Shown: positions 1 through 8,904, counted from the stretch's first letter. The stretch: DNA of 28,138 bases from Bifidobacterium breve (GCA_945869505.1 CAMBOZ010000009.1:1-28138), one strand, 5' to 3'. Translations and numbers: made by a program. Notes: a model not told the origin generated them from the sequence alone.

Positions 1-787
1 TGTCTGCCAAGAAGCTGCCTGTCCAAATATTTTTGAATGTTGGGAGGATAAAGAAGCAACATTCCTGATTGGTGGAGATCGCTGCACGAGACGTTGCGAC
101 TTCTGCAACATTGACACTGGCAAACCATTGCCGATTGATCGCGAAGAACCACGCAAAGTTGCAGAATCAGTAAAATCTATGGGCTTGCGATACGCAACCA
201 TTACCGGCGTCACTCGTGATGACTTACCTGATGAAGGCGCTTGGTTATATGCCGAAACAATTCGTAAAGTTCACGAATTGAATCCTGGTTGCGGCGTGGA
301 AATGTTAGCGCCAGATTTTCACGCAAAGGCTGAACTCTTAAATCAGATTTTCGAAACTCAACCTGAAGTATTTGCTCACAATCTCGAGACAGTCCCCCGC
401 ATTTTTAAGCGAATTCGCCCGGCATTTACCTATGAAAAATCTCTACAGGTAATCGGTATGGCTCGTGACTTCGGCTTAGTAACAAAATCTAATTTAATTC
501 TTGGCTTGGGAGAAACTCGCGAAGAAGTTTCACAGGCCCTCATCGACCTTCACGGCGCTGGTTGTGACTTGATCACCATTACACAATATCTTCGCCCAAC
601 AAATAAACATCATCCGGTAGAGCGTTGGGTCAAGCCAGAAGAATTCGTAGAATTAGCTGCTGAGGCAACGGCCGTTGGATTCTTAGGAGTTATGAGCGGG
701 CCACTAGTGCGCTCGAGTTATCGCGCAGGACGTCTATACAAGCAAGCGGTAGAAGCCCGCACCAACCAGGGATTACTGCGTGGCTGA
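1..787 (+). CDS. lipA: Lipoyl synthase, 5'-truncated by window edge
   Basis: Radical-SAM enzyme that inserts two sulfurs into octanoyl groups on lipoyl domains. About 261 codons are visible (reading from base 2), so roughly the first 50-70 residues lie outside the window. Both iron-sulfur clusters are seen. The auxiliary-cluster cysteines are at visible residues 2, 7 and 13 (in VCQEAACPN and FECWED). The radical-SAM CxxxCxxC is at residues 28-35 (CTRRCDFC). The C-terminal RSSY motif, whose serine ligates the auxiliary cluster, is in LVRSSYRAG. The gene overlaps the next one by 8 bp, so the two are probably co-transcribed. The family call is certain; only the N-terminus is missing. Confidence 0.97.
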   Translation, partial: VCQEAACPNIFECWEDKEATFLIGGDRCTRRCDFCNIDTGKPLPIDREEPRKVAESVKSMGLRYATITGVTRDDLPDEGAWLYAETIRKVHELNPGCGVEMLAPDFHAKAELLNQIFETQPEVFAHNLETVPRIFKRIRPAFTYEKSLQVIGMARDFGLVTKSNLILGLGETREEVSQALIDLHGAGCDLITITQYLRPTNKHHPVERWVKPEEFVELAAEATAVGFLGVMSGPLVRSSYRAGRLYKQAVEARTNQGLLRG

Positions 788-1478
788 AGTTGTTTATCCG
801 CCAGTGATTTTGGTGCTAAAAACCTTTTGGAAGTACTTAGGGCTGCAATTTAATTTTGAAGGCGATGCTCATATTCCACGTAAAGGCGGAGCGATTCTGG
901 CTATGAATCATATCGGCTATTTAGACTTTGCCTTAATCGGTACTGCCGCTCTTCCAGCAAATCGCTTAGTTAGATTTATGGCTAAGAAAGAAATTTTCGA
1001 CAATAAATTAGCTGGTCCACTTATGCGTGGAATGCACCATATAAATGTCGATCGCAACAACGGTTCCGCCTCCTTTGTAGCCGCTCTTCGCAAACTTCGA
1101 TCAGGTGAAATAGTTGGAATATTTCCAGAGGGCACGATCTCAAAAAGCTTTGAAATTAAAGAGTTGAAATCTGGCGCGGTGCGTCTTGCTATGGGTGCGA
1201 ACGTTCCTGTGATTCCAGCGGTAATTTGGGGATCTCAACGTATTTGGACAAAGGGCGTAAAGCGAGACTTGCGTCGAAAGAAATTCCCAATTTATGTCTC
1301 ATTTGGTGCGCCCATGTACTTTGATAAATCTGCTGATGTTGAGGCGGGTGAGAAAGCGCTCCGTGAAACGCTTTTAAATCTCCTGCACGAAGTGCAAGAA
1401 AAATACCCAGATAACCACCTTGGTCAGCGTTGGGCACCCGCTCGTCTTGGTGGTACAGCGCCCGCTCCCCTAAACTGA
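780..1478 (+). CDS. plsC: 1-acyl-sn-glycerol-3-phosphate acyltransferase (PlsC family)
   Basis: A 232-aa membrane-associated acyltransferase, expected to transfer an acyl group to lysophosphatidate or a related lysolipid. The HX4D catalytic motif is NHIGYLD (H44, D49) and the substrate-binding motif is FPEGT (residues 115-119). The start is GTG at 780, inside the last codons of lipA, which implies translational coupling. A second paralogue lies at 12440-13126, so substrate assignment between the two is uncertain. No long hydrophobic N-terminal anchor is seen beyond the [16 protein letters not shown] stretch. Confidence 0.9.
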   Translation: MAEVVYPPVILVLKTFWKYLGLQFNFEGDAHIPRKGGAILAMNHIGYLDFALIGTAALPANRLVRFMAKKEIFDNKLAGPLMRGMHHINVDRNNGSASFVAALRKLRSGEIVGIFPEGTISKSFEIKELKSGAVRLAMGANVPVIPAVIWGSQRIWTKGVKRDLRRKKFPIYVSFGAPMYFDKSADVEAGEKALRETLLNLLHEVQEKYPDNHLGQRWAPARLGGTAPAPLN

Positions 1479-1482
1479 GGCC
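1471..1482 (+). promoter_or_regulatory. Leaderless-type promoter of the DUF4191 gene
   Basis: TAAACT (1471-1476) lies exactly 6 nt before the ATG at 1483. The 6-nt gap leaves no room for a 5' leader, so transcription would start at the start codon. Confidence 0.5.
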
Positions 1483-2163
1483 ATGTTTAAAAAGAAGAAG
1501 GCGAAAGAGCCAAAGATCAAAAAGGTCCGTTTCCAAACTTTCCGTGATGCATACAGAGTAACCAAGAGCGTAAAGCCTTGGATTGGCGCCGGTATTTTCG
1601 GCGTATTCTCAATCACTTGGGCAATTGGTATTTCACTTGGTATTTTCATCGGGCATCCAATTTATCTAGGCTTTGTTTCTCTTCCCGTTTCAGTTCTTGC
1701 AGCGATGTTCTTTTTTACTCGAATTGCATCATCTGCCGCTTACGTTTCAATTGAAGGACAGATGGGTGCCGGCGCTAGCGTTCTTATGGCAATTCGCAAA
1801 GGTTGGATAACTACTCCCGCCGTTGCCGTAACCAAGAACCAAGATATGGTCCATCGAAGTATCGGTCGTGCTGGAATCGTTTTAACCGGTGAAGGAACTC
1901 AAGCGGTTCGTGCAATGTTGCAGGATGAGCGCAGAAAATCAGAACGTTTTGCTCCTGGTGTTCCAGTTACTGACATTTATGTTGGCGATGGTGCTGAACA
2001 AGTTCCGCTTCGTAAGTTGCAGAAGCGTCTGGCTAAACTTCCTAAGAAATTATCAGCCCATCAGATGCGCGAAGTTCGTGCCCGCTTTAAAGCAGTTGGT
2101 GGAATGTCGATGCCAATTCCAAAGGGACCAATGCCAAAAGGAATTCGCGTTCCAAAACGCTGA
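1483..2163 (+). CDS. DUF4191 membrane protein
   Basis: A 226-aa protein of the actinobacterial DUF4191 family, function unknown. A short basic N-terminus (MFKKKKAKEPK) is followed by two hydrophobic segments at about residues 33-55 and 59-80. A long basic cytoplasmic C-terminal half ends in a Pro/Lys/Met-rich tail (MSMPIPKGPMPKG). Family members commonly sit between lipA and an RDD gene, as here. The ATG lies 5 bp after the plsC stop and has a near-perfect -10 hexamer 6 nt upstream, so it may have its own leaderless transcript as well as read-through from lipA-plsC. Confidence 0.85.
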   Translation: MFKKKKAKEPKIKKVRFQTFRDAYRVTKSVKPWIGAGIFGVFSITWAIGISLGIFIGHPIYLGFVSLPVSVLAAMFFFTRIASSAAYVSIEGQMGAGASVLMAIRKGWITTPAVAVTKNQDMVHRSIGRAGIVLTGEGTQAVRAMLQDERRKSERFAPGVPVTDIYVGDGAEQVPLRKLQKRLAKLPKKLSAHQMREVRARFKAVGGMSMPIPKGPMPKGIRVPKR

Positions 2164-2550
2164 TTACTTTCTACCTTTTCTCGTATCAACCAATCTAGTT
2201 CCGCTAAGTCGCTCGTGAATTCCGCGACCATTTTCGTCGTAGGTAATGGCAGTGACCACCAAACAGAGCAGAACCGTCCTGACCAGCGCCTGAACCGGAG
2301 TTGGGTTTCCTCCGCCATTGACCTGGACGACTCTCAACCCAACGATTCGATGGCCAGCAGTAGCGCCTCCGAAGGCAGTTAACACCAATACCTCGATGAA
2401 GAAGATGATCAGATGTGGGATTCGGGCTTGTGGGGCTCGTTCGGCAAATGAGGCGCTACCTCCAAAGAAACCAAGGGCAATCGCGTAACACATCAGCCAA
2501 TCGATGCTCAGACCTAGAAAGCGGCGACCCAAACTGATCTCGTGTTTCAT
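2164..2550 (-). CDS. RDD family membrane protein
   Basis: The RDD fold is a small membrane domain of poorly defined function, proposed in some members to act in transport. The preferred start is ATG at 2550-2548, giving 128 aa beginning [18 protein letters not shown]. This matches the usual R-x-x-A/G-x-x-I-D opening of the domain, and TACGCT stands 7 nt upstream. A longer reading from 2586 would add 12 residues without homology. Hydrophobic segments follow at about residues 13-30 and 45-68, with the [10 protein letters not shown] motif typical of RDD proteins at about 75-84. It is convergent with DUF4191, with no spacer between the stops. Confidence 0.8.
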   Translation of the reverse strand: MKHEISLGRRFLGLSIDWLMCYAIALGFFGGSASFAERAPQARIPHLIIFFIEVLVLTAFGGATAGHRIVGLRVVQVNGGGNPTPVQALVRTVLLCLVVTAITYDENGRGIHERLSGTRLVDTRKGRK

Positions 2551-2587
2551 ATGGGTGAGCGTACAGACCCGAAAGAGGCGCTGCATG

Positions 2588-2710
2588 TTTTACATGGCTG
2601 TAACACTCCAGTTATGCCAAATGGCCTTTGGAGTCTTAGGGTTTACCCAGATCGGTCGCCCTCAAAGGTGAAGGCCCGAGTAAATCTGACTTTACACTCG
2701 AAAATTTCGA
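2588..2710 (+). promoter_or_regulatory. glnA leader with palindromes and candidate promoter
   Basis: The 180-bp gap before glnA holds several inverted repeats. TTTAC-N6-GTAAC spans about 2588-2603. ACTCCA/TGGAGT (2605-2610 / 2629-2634) encloses a GCC/GGC inner stem. GGGTTTACCC is at 2639-2648. GTAAA-N6-TTTAC is at 2680-2695 with partly matching flanks (CGAG/CTCG). TCGAAA-A-TTTCGA is at 2698-2710. TACACT (2693-2698) is a plausible -10. The recurrent GTAAM/KTTAC elements suggest binding of a nitrogen regulator of the GlnR type, but the match to its consensus is only partial. Confidence 0.4.
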
Positions 2711-2730
2711 AGATACGAGGAGCAAGCTTT

Positions 2731-4164
2731 ATGTTTAAGAATTCCGCAGAAATTTTTGCCTTTATCAAAAAGGAAGATATCAAACTTATTGATGTTCGCT
2801 TTACCGATCTTCCGGGTATCCAACATCACTTCAACGTTCCGATTGAGTCTTTTGACGAAGCAGTATTCACAGACGGCCTAATGTTTGATGGCTCTTCCAT
2901 CCGTGGCTTCCAGTCAATCCACGAATCAGATATGAAGTTGTTACCAATTCCTTCATCTGCATTTATCGATCCATTCCGCTTGGAGAAGACGCTAGTAATA
3001 CTCTTCTCTGTTCATAACCCGTCTGATAACACTCCTTACTCACGTGATCCACGTGGCGTAGTAGCCAAGGCTGTTGAATACTTGAAGTCAACCGGAATTG
3101 CAGATCAAGCATTCTTCGCGCCAGAAGCAGAATTTTATGTTTTTGACGCAGTACGTTTTAAAACTGGAATGAATGAGTCTTACCATCACATCGATTCTTA
3201 CGAAGGCGCTTGGAACACAGGCATCGTTGCAGATCCAGATGGCACTCCAAACCGCGGATATCGCACACGCATCAAGGGCGGTTACTTCCCTGTTTCACCA
3301 ACTGATCAATTCGCTGATTTGCGCGATGAGATGGTTATGGAACTCGGTCGTGCAGGACTTCTTGTGGAACGGTCACACCACGAAGTTGGTACTGCAGGTC
3401 AGATGGAAATTAACTACCGCTTCACGGACATTCTCAGCGCTGGCGATGAATTGATGAAGTTCAAGTACATAATCCGCAACGTTGCATGGGAAGGTGGCAA
3501 GACTGCGACCTTTATGCCAAAACCGCTCTTCGGCGATAACGGTTCTGGAATGCACGTGCACCAATCACTTTGGAAAGATGGCAAGCCACTGTTCTTCGAA
3601 GCAGGAACTTATGGCGATCTTTCAGATATGGCGCGTTGGTATATCGGCGGACTTCTAAAGCACGCACCTTCACTTCTTGCCTTCACTAACCCAACCGTTA
3701 ACTCTTACCGTCGTTTGGTTCCAGGATATGAAGCGCCAGTTAATCTCGTTTACTCAGCGCGTAACCGTTCTGCTTGTATCCGTATTCCAATTACTGGCTC
3801 ATCACCAAAGGCAAAGCGCGTTGAGTTCCGTTGCCCGGATCCATCATCTAATCCATATCTCGCATTCGCTGCGATGTTGATGGCGGGTATCGATGGAATC
3901 CTTAACAAGATAGAGCCACCTGCTCCAGTTGATAAGGATCTATACGAACTCGAAGGCGATGAAGCTGCATCGATTCCACAGGTTCCAGGTTCACTAGAAG
4001 CAGTCCTTGATAACCTAGAAAATGATCATGACTTCTTAACTAAGGGCGGCGTCTTTAGCGAAGATCTGATCTCAACTTGGATTGAATGGAAGCGAAAGAA
4101 CGAAGTGGATTATGTTCGTTTGCGTCCACACCCAGCCGAGTTTGAGCTTTACTTCGATATCTAA
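2731..4164 (+). CDS. glnA: Type I glutamine synthetase
   Basis: Makes glutamine from glutamate, ammonia and ATP; cytoplasmic dodecamer. The start is ATG 2731, preceded by GAGGAG with 7-8 nt spacing. It gives 477 aa, the normal GSI length; longer upstream reading frames add non-homologous sequence. Motifs seen are DGSSIRGF (53-60), PEAEF (131-135), the ATP-binding signature [12 protein letters not shown] (264-275), [17 protein letters not shown] (320-336) and NRSACIRIP (345-353). Tyr405 in KDLYELE aligns with the adenylylated tyrosine of GSI-beta enzymes, so control by GlnE is likely. It is a monocistronic unit bounded by its own leader and terminator. Confidence 0.98.
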   Translation: MFKNSAEIFAFIKKEDIKLIDVRFTDLPGIQHHFNVPIESFDEAVFTDGLMFDGSSIRGFQSIHESDMKLLPIPSSAFIDPFRLEKTLVILFSVHNPSDNTPYSRDPRGVVAKAVEYLKSTGIADQAFFAPEAEFYVFDAVRFKTGMNESYHHIDSYEGAWNTGIVADPDGTPNRGYRTRIKGGYFPVSPTDQFADLRDEMVMELGRAGLLVERSHHEVGTAGQMEINYRFTDILSAGDELMKFKYIIRNVAWEGGKTATFMPKPLFGDNGSGMHVHQSLWKDGKPLFFEAGTYGDLSDMARWYIGGLLKHAPSLLAFTNPTVNSYRRLVPGYEAPVNLVYSARNRSACIRIPITGSSPKAKRVEFRCPDPSSNPYLAFAAMLMAGIDGILNKIEPPAPVDKDLYELEGDEAASIPQVPGSLEAVLDNLENDHDFLTKGGVFSEDLISTWIEWKRKNEVDYVRLRPHPAEFELYFDI

Positions 4165-4173
4165 AAAGTAAGT

Positions 4174-4207
4174 AAAAAGCCCGCCATCTAATGTTGGCGG
4201 GCTTTTT
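4174..4207. terminator. Terminator between glnA and nhaA, probably bidirectional
   Basis: A perfect 13-bp stem (4174-4186 with 4195-4207) has an 8-nt loop. AAAAAGCCCGCCA pairs with TGGCGGGCTTTTT, so both strands end in a T-run. It lies between the convergent glnA and nhaA genes. Confidence 0.95.
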
Positions 4208-4217
4208 CTTTTCCTAG

Positions 4218-5408
4218 CTATTTTCTTGCGCTTGCCTTAAAAATTAACGTCGAAAGTAGCGCGCTGATCACAGAAGCAGCAATCACCGCAAGAACTGCTA
4301 TGTCTTGAGTTTCAGGATCGCTAAAAGCCAAATTGGCAATAAAGATTGCAACGGTAAATCCAATTCCAGCCGCGCTACCAGTTGCCAGCAATGAAGATTT
4401 ACTGACGCCGTCTGGCATTTCAGCAATCTTTGTTTTTTTAGCCCCGATTGCAGCCAACAAAACACCCAGTGGTTTGCCGATCACCAATCCAAAGAAAATA
4501 CCCCAGGCAATCTTTGATTGCGTGGCCCCTTCAATTGAATCTAAGGTGATAACGACTCCGGTATTTGCAAATGCAAATAGTGGCACCACAAAGAAGGTGC
4601 TGATTGGATGGAACTTGTGCTCCAACCATTCAATAACCGAAACGGTTCCATCCTCTACATCTTCTAGGTCAGCTCCCCCGTGTGCAATGTTTGGGGTCAT
4701 TAAGCCGAGAATGACTCCCGCAAGAGTTGGGTGTACGCCGGTTTTGTAGAGCGAGAACCATAAAGCAAGTGCAAATAGCGCATAAATAAAAATTGAGGTT
4801 ACTTTCACTTTTTGTAGGGCAGCGATAAAGAGTACAGAAAGAACGCCTGCGGCCAGCCACGAGATTTTGATTCCGGTTGAGTAAACGAATGCGATTACAA
4901 GGATTGCCCCAATGTCATCAATGACGGCAAGTGCAAGCAGGAAAGATCTAAGTGATGCAGCAACGCTGGGGCCGAGCATGGTTAGCAAACCAACTGCTAA
5001 AGCAATATCGGTTGCTACTGGGACTCCCCAACCTTCTGGTGCAACTCCGCCCGCGATTGCTAAATAGATCAAAGCTGGAACTGCCATTCCACCTATCGCT
5101 GCAACCAAGGGCAGCATCGCTCTTTTTAGGGATGCCAAATGGCCAGAAGTCATCTCACGTTTGATTTCCAAACCGACGACAAAAAAGAAGATGCTCATTA
5201 GGAGGTAGTTAATTAACTTGAGAATTGAAAGATCGAGCAGATACCAATCAGCGCCGATAGAGATACGGGTATCAAGGATGGAAAAATAAGAGTTGGCAAA
5301 GGGTGAGTTAGCGGTAATTAAACCCAAACCAGAAGCGACCAGAATTAATAAGCCGCCAGTTGACTCTCGGCGCAAGAAATCAAGCAGCGGGGATATGCGT
5401 GACTTCAT
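4218..5408 (-). CDS. nhaA: Na+/H+ antiporter NhaA
   Basis: A 396-aa sodium/proton antiporter of the cytoplasmic membrane, for pH and sodium homeostasis, with about 12 hydrophobic segments. Hallmarks are GLEIKREM (79-86), TD (133-134, transmembrane helix IV) and the paired aspartates D164-D165 in VIDDIGAIL that form the ion site. VIGKPLG near residue 314 supplies the conserved lysine. It is the last gene of a minus-strand run and starts 9 nt after the NCS1 stop, with only a weak GTGAGAA purine stretch as ribosome-binding site. Co-transcription with a permease suggests sodium or proton supply for solute uptake, which is inference. Confidence 0.97.
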   Translation of the reverse strand: MKSRISPLLDFLRRESTGGLLILVASGLGLITANSPFANSYFSILDTRISIGADWYLLDLSILKLINYLLMSIFFFVVGLEIKREMTSGHLASLKRAMLPLVAAIGGMAVPALIYLAIAGGVAPEGWGVPVATDIALAVGLLTMLGPSVAASLRSFLLALAVIDDIGAILVIAFVYSTGIKISWLAAGVLSVLFIAALQKVKVTSIFIYALFALALWFSLYKTGVHPTLAGVILGLMTPNIAHGGADLEDVEDGTVSVIEWLEHKFHPISTFFVVPLFAFANTGVVITLDSIEGATQSKIAWGIFFGLVIGKPLGVLLAAIGAKKTKIAEMPDGVSKSSLLATGSAAGIGFTVAIFIANLAFSDPETQDIAVLAVIAASVISALLSTLIFKASARK

Positions 5409-5417
5409 GTTCTCACT

Positions 5418-6836
5418 TTAACTTATAGCGCGATCTTGGGCTCGAATTTTTCGACGAGAGAGAACTAGATGACCAGCAAAACCAACAACGAGCGCGAAAA
5501 TCACTCCCACATTTGCAAAAGCCCAAGGTCCTTCTTTCCCTCCGATTAGAAAGAGTAAGTAACCTTGCCAGGAGAGCCAACTGGCGAAAGTATTAGTAAC
5601 AAATCCCCAGCCAATAAATGACCCAACCGCCATTATTACAAGTGGCCGCCAATTCCAAACACCATAACGGCCGGATATGGAAAACAGATCTGCTTCCACA
5701 AATGGATTGCGGCGCAGTAGGACATCGGTAACAAATATTGCCGACCACGTAGCAATTGGTACTCCAAGAGTGATTAAGAATCCTTGAAATGGGTAGAAGA
5801 AATTATCTGCAACCCACACTATGTATATGCTTCCGGTCAGCATGATTAAGCCATCAAGTGCTACCGCAACATAACGTTTCATAGGCAGCCCAGTTGAAAT
5901 CAGAGCGAGGCCGGAAGAGTAAAGGTTGAGTATTGAACCGCCGACCAAACCTAAAATCGCGATCAAAGCAAAGATTGCCAGATACCAAGTTGGCAACAGC
6001 GTAGTTAGTGCTCCGATCGGATCGTTAGCTATAGCTTGCGCTAGTTTTGGATCACTTCCAGCGAGAAGTGCTCCGTAGATAACAAGAAGAATTGGCACTA
6101 TTGATGCACCAAAAACTGTCCAACCAACCACTGCACGACTAGATGTTGTACGAGGTAGGTATCTGGAATAGTCCGCTGCAGAATTCACCCAACCAAGACC
6201 AATTCCAGTGATACCGAAGATGAGCGCTCCGATGAAGCCTTGGAAGTTTCCATTTGGTATTGAACTCACGTTTTGCCAATTAACGCTATCTAAAGTTAAA
6301 ACGATATAGATCACCGTTGCAATTACAGTGGTAATTGTCAGATATTTCTGAAGGCGCATGATCACGCTGTGGCCAAGTATGCCACCGTACATAGTTAGGG
6401 AAACTGCTAGAACGAATCCAATGACCATTGCAATATCGTGGTCAATGCTTCCAAGGCGAATAAATATTGTTCCAGTTGCCAGCGTTGCAAGTGAGACTAA
6501 AACCGTCTCCCAACCAACGAAGACCAGGTATGAAAGGAATCCGGGAACCAAATTTCCTTTGATTCCAAATACCGCGCGGGATAAAACCATTGTTGGTGCA
6601 TTAGATCTTTTACCGGCAAGCGAGCTAAAACCTACTAAGAGAAACGAAAGTATTGTGCCGATAAAGGCGGCAGCCGTTGCTTGCCAGAATGAAATGCCAA
6701 AGCCAAGAAAGAACGAACCGTATGAAAGAGCCAGCAGCGATACATTTGCACCGCACCACGGCCAAAACAAAGAGGATGCTTTACCTGTTCGCTCTGACTC
6801 AGAGATGACGTTGGTGCCATTTAGCTCTAGGTTCAT
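5418..6836 (-). CDS. NCS1-family nucleobase permease (cytosine/purine/allantoin type)
   Basis: A 472-aa member of the nucleobase:cation symporter-1 family, which imports cytosine, purines, allantoin, hydantoins or thiamine-like compounds using H+ or Na+. About 12 hydrophobic segments are present. The N-terminal WPWCGANVSLLAL matches the family's W-x-x-x-N transmembrane helix 1 motif. APTMVLSRAVFGIKGN matches the conserved R-x-x-x-G-x-x-G region. WVNSAADYSRYLP is the conserved D-Y-S-R-Y loop. Substrate cannot be fixed from sequence alone. It lies between an SDR (30 bp upstream) and NhaA (9 bp downstream), so its transport and theirs are probably co-regulated. Confidence 0.9.
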   Translation of the reverse strand: MNLELNGTNVISESERTGKASSLFWPWCGANVSLLALSYGSFFLGFGISFWQATAAAFIGTILSFLLVGFSSLAGKRSNAPTMVLSRAVFGIKGNLVPGFLSYLVFVGWETVLVSLATLATGTIFIRLGSIDHDIAMVIGFVLAVSLTMYGGILGHSVIMRLQKYLTITTVIATVIYIVLTLDSVNWQNVSSIPNGNFQGFIGALIFGITGIGLGWVNSAADYSRYLPRTTSSRAVVGWTVFGASIVPILLVIYGALLAGSDPKLAQAIANDPIGALTTLLPTWYLAIFALIAILGLVGGSILNLYSSGLALISTGLPMKRYVAVALDGLIMLTGSIYIVWVADNFFYPFQGFLITLGVPIATWSAIFVTDVLLRRNPFVEADLFSISGRYGVWNWRPLVIMAVGSFIGWGFVTNTFASWLSWQGYLLFLIGGKEGPWAFANVGVIFALVVGFAGHLVLSRRKIRAQDRAIS

Positions 6837-6866
6837 CAGGCTAGGTTACGGTATTGCTCTCGCTTT

Positions 6867-7709
6867 TTAATCGAGGAAGAAGTCAAGGAGAAAATCCTTA
6901 GTACCCGGGACTACTGAATACTTGTCTAGTTCCGTTACTCCGACTGATGCCAAAACCTCGTCATCTACGAAGAAGTTTCCCGTGGCTTCTTTAGATGGTC
7001 TATTTAAAATAACGTACGCAGCATCTGCCAAAATTTCTGGGGTGCGGCAAGCCGCTGTATCTATTCCAGGAATCATTTGCAGGGCTGCAGTATCAATTGC
7101 GGTCCGTGGCCACAACGCATTAACCGCAATCCCGGTCTTACGGAATTCCTCAGACATTCCAAGGACGCACATAGACATTCCGTACTTAGCCATTGTGTAA
7201 GCAACGTGGTGCTGGAACCACTTAGCCTTCATCGAAAGCGGTGGCGAAAGCGTCAAAATGTGTGGGTTGCGGCCGGCTTCGGCGGATGCGCGAAGATGCG
7301 GGATCGCGGCCTGGGACGTTAAAAAGGTGCCACGCACATTTACATCAAACATCAGATCAAAACGCTTTGCCGGTGTGGCCTCCGTTGGGGTTAAATTAAT
7401 TGCACTGGCGTTATTGATCAAGATATCTATGCCACCGAATTCTGCAGCGGTCTGTGCAATGGCATCGGCTATCTGATTTTCATCGCGGAGATCGCATTGA
7501 ATAGGTAGCGCTGTTCCGCCAGCCGCACGAATTTCCTCGGCCGCGGTATGGATGGTTCCTGGCAATTTTGGATTTGGATCAGAAGTCTTGGCGGCTATTG
7601 CGATTGATGCGCCGTCGCGAGCAGCACGTAGCGCTATCGCTAATCCGATTCCGCGAGATCCTCCAGTTATGAAGATCTTCTTGCCTGATAAATCTCCGGT
7701 GATTGTCAT
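6867..7709 (-). CDS. Short-chain dehydrogenase, HSDL2-like
   Basis: A 280-aa NAD(P)-dependent oxidoreductase with a Rossmann fold. Cofactor motif TGGSRGIG is at 15-22, NNAS at 99-102, and the catalytic triad is Ser155, Tyr171 and Lys175 (YTMAK). The subfamily resembles hydroxysteroid-dehydrogenase-like protein 2: the AAKTSDPNPKLPGTIHTAAEEI segment, LSPPL around the catalytic serine, and NALWPRTAI are typical. The physiological substrate is unknown; a fatty-acyl or terpenoid carbonyl is plausible given the crotonase partner. Its start codon overlaps the stop of the crotonase gene (TAATG), showing tight coupling. Confidence 0.9.
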   Translation of the reverse strand: MTITGDLSGKKIFITGGSRGIGLAIALRAARDGASIAIAAKTSDPNPKLPGTIHTAAEEIRAAGGTALPIQCDLRDENQIADAIAQTAAEFGGIDILINNASAINLTPTEATPAKRFDLMFDVNVRGTFLTSQAAIPHLRASAEAGRNPHILTLSPPLSMKAKWFQHHVAYTMAKYGMSMCVLGMSEEFRKTGIAVNALWPRTAIDTAALQMIPGIDTAACRTPEILADAAYVILNRPSKEATGNFFVDDEVLASVGVTELDKYSVVPGTKDFLLDFFLD

Positions 7710-8452
7710 TACTTCCCTTTCTTCGCCATAAATTTCATAAAGGCTTCCATCGCTTCTTCTGATTGCAGCGCAAGTGAGAAGAGTTCAAATTCGGCCGTCA
7801 TTACCGCTGCTACTGCATCGTGCTTGCTCGCTTTCAAGAGCGCTTTGGTATTGATCATCGCTTGAGGAGGATTAGCTGCAATTACCTTTGCTAGTTCCAT
7901 CGCCTCACCCAATGGATCATTTGCGATGGAGGCGACCATTCCCATCTCACGTGCACTTTCGGCGTCAAAGCTTTCGCCAGTAAAAAAGATTTTGGCAGCT
8001 CTTTGATAGCCAACCAAAAGTGGAAAGAGGTAACTAGATCCGGCTTCTGGAACTAATCCGAGGGAAGCAAAGGGCATTGAGAATTTAGCTGATGGCGAGG
8101 CAATTACAACATCGCAGTGCAAAAGCATTGTGGTTCCGACGCCAACTGCATTTCCCTTTACCGCTGCGATCAGGGGCTTTGGAAATTCCAGAAGTGATCC
8201 TAAGAACTTTGCAACGTCGCTATCTTCACCCGTCGGTGGATTTGCTAAGAAGTCTGCAATGTCATTGCCGGCGGTGAAGTGATCGCCTTCGCTGGTAATT
8301 ATGACGGCGCGAATCCCGAAATCTCCGGCTGCCTCGTTTAGCCCACTTGCCAGACCCGCATACATCTCGCGAGTCAGCGCGTTCATTTTTGCAGGGCGAT
8401 TAAAGGTAAGTACTTGGATATCGCCTTCGCGGCGGCTGGTGATTTCAGACAT
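7709..8452 (-). CDS. Enoyl-CoA isomerase-like crotonase (ECI2 type)
   Basis: A 247-aa crotonase-fold protein. The oxyanion-hole segments are HFTAGNDIADF (58-68) and GNAVGVGTT (100-108). The two glutamates of classic enoyl-CoA hydratases are absent: Thr108 and Phe128 occupy those positions. Glu136 in LGLVPEAGSSYLFP instead matches the catalytic Glu of delta3,delta2-enoyl-CoA isomerases such as ECI2. The likely role is shifting double bonds during unsaturated fatty-acid oxidation rather than hydration. It is the first gene of the minus-strand run and starts at ATG 8452 with TAGGAT 6 nt upstream and no Shine-Dalgarno. The true hydratase is probably FadB at 25878. Confidence 0.85.
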   Translation of the reverse strand: MSEITSRREGDIQVLTFNRPAKMNALTREMYAGLASGLNEAAGDFGIRAVIITSEGDHFTAGNDIADFLANPPTGEDSDVAKFLGSLLEFPKPLIAAVKGNAVGVGTTMLLHCDVVIASPSAKFSMPFASLGLVPEAGSSYLFPLLVGYQRAAKIFFTGESFDAESAREMGMVASIANDPLGEAMELAKVIAANPPQAMINTKALLKASKHDAVAAVMTAEFELFSLALQSEEAMEAFMKFMAKKGK

Positions 8453-8464
8453 TGCCCTATCCTA
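8453..8464 (-). promoter_or_regulatory. Leaderless promoter of the crotonase-SDR-NCS1-nhaA run
   Basis: Read on the minus strand, TAGGAT (8464-8459) is followed by 6 nt and the ATG. A divergent TAACCT at 8473-8478 faces the LuxR-type gene, so the two promoters are packed within 66 bp. Confidence 0.5.
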
Positions 8465-8518
8465 CTGGTTGGTAACCTAAGAAGGAAAGAGGATGATGGA
8501 GGCGACGGAGAGGTCAAC

Positions 8519-8839
8519 ATGGCAACCGATATAACTATTACCGCGCGAGAACTAAACCCATTCGAGCAATTGGTGCTGGGCTTGCTTTGTGAAGGCAAAA
8601 CAAATTCGGCAATTGCTCGGGAAACATCTCATACTGAAAAAGTAATTGAAAATACGATAAGTCGGGCGGCTAAAGCTTTCAACATAAAATCTGATCCAGA
8701 TACAAACATTCGAGTGCTACTCGCTCTCGCTTTTCGCACTCACTTTGGAGATGCCGCTTTTGATCGATTGAATGTTCCGTGTTCTCATTTACAAATCGGA
8801 GCTGATGGACAGTCGCTCTGCAAACGCGACATACATTAG
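8519..8839 (+). CDS. Stand-alone LuxR-type (GerE) HTH protein
   Basis: A 106-aa protein with a LuxR/GerE helix-turn-helix at about residues 12-72 (LNPFEQLVLGLLCEGKTNSAIA..., then KVIENTISRAAKAFNI). No receiver or sensor domain is present. The C-terminal tail carries Cys88, His90 and Cys101, which is unusual for this fold. The start is ATG 8519 with GGAGAGG 5 nt upstream; an upstream in-frame extension has no homology. It diverges from the crotonase operon across 66 bp, so it may regulate that operon or itself. That is inferred from position only. Confidence 0.8.
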   Translation: MATDITITARELNPFEQLVLGLLCEGKTNSAIARETSHTEKVIENTISRAAKAFNIKSDPDTNIRVLLALAFRTHFGDAAFDRLNVPCSHLQIGADGQSLCKRDIH

Positions 8840-8857
8840 ATAGATCACTTTTTTCTC

Positions 8858-8904
8858 AGGGCTAGCACTCACCAATTTCGGTGAAGGGCTAGCCCTATCT
8901 CTTT
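8858..8904 (+). terminator. Hairpin terminator after the LuxR-type gene
   Basis: AGGGCTAGC (8858-8866) pairs with GCTAGCCCT (8888-8896), with an inner TCACC/GGTGA stem. ATCTCTTTT follows, a weaker T-run than the other terminators here. Confidence 0.65.

Noticed and set aside
2542..2730. N-terminal extension of glutamine synthetase
   Set aside because: The frame stays open upstream, but the 63 extra residues are unlike any GSI and cross the palindromic leader; GAGGAG before ATG 2731 fixes the start.
2551..2730. glnA-type glutamine riboswitch
   Set aside because: Hairpins are present but I could not see the conserved core of the glnA/downstream-peptide RNA motifs, so only DNA palindromes are claimed.
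6358..6870. 170-codon open frame on + strand
   Set aside because: Lies antisense inside the NCS1 permease; translated product has no recognisable motif and mirrors the hydrophobic codon pattern of the real gene.
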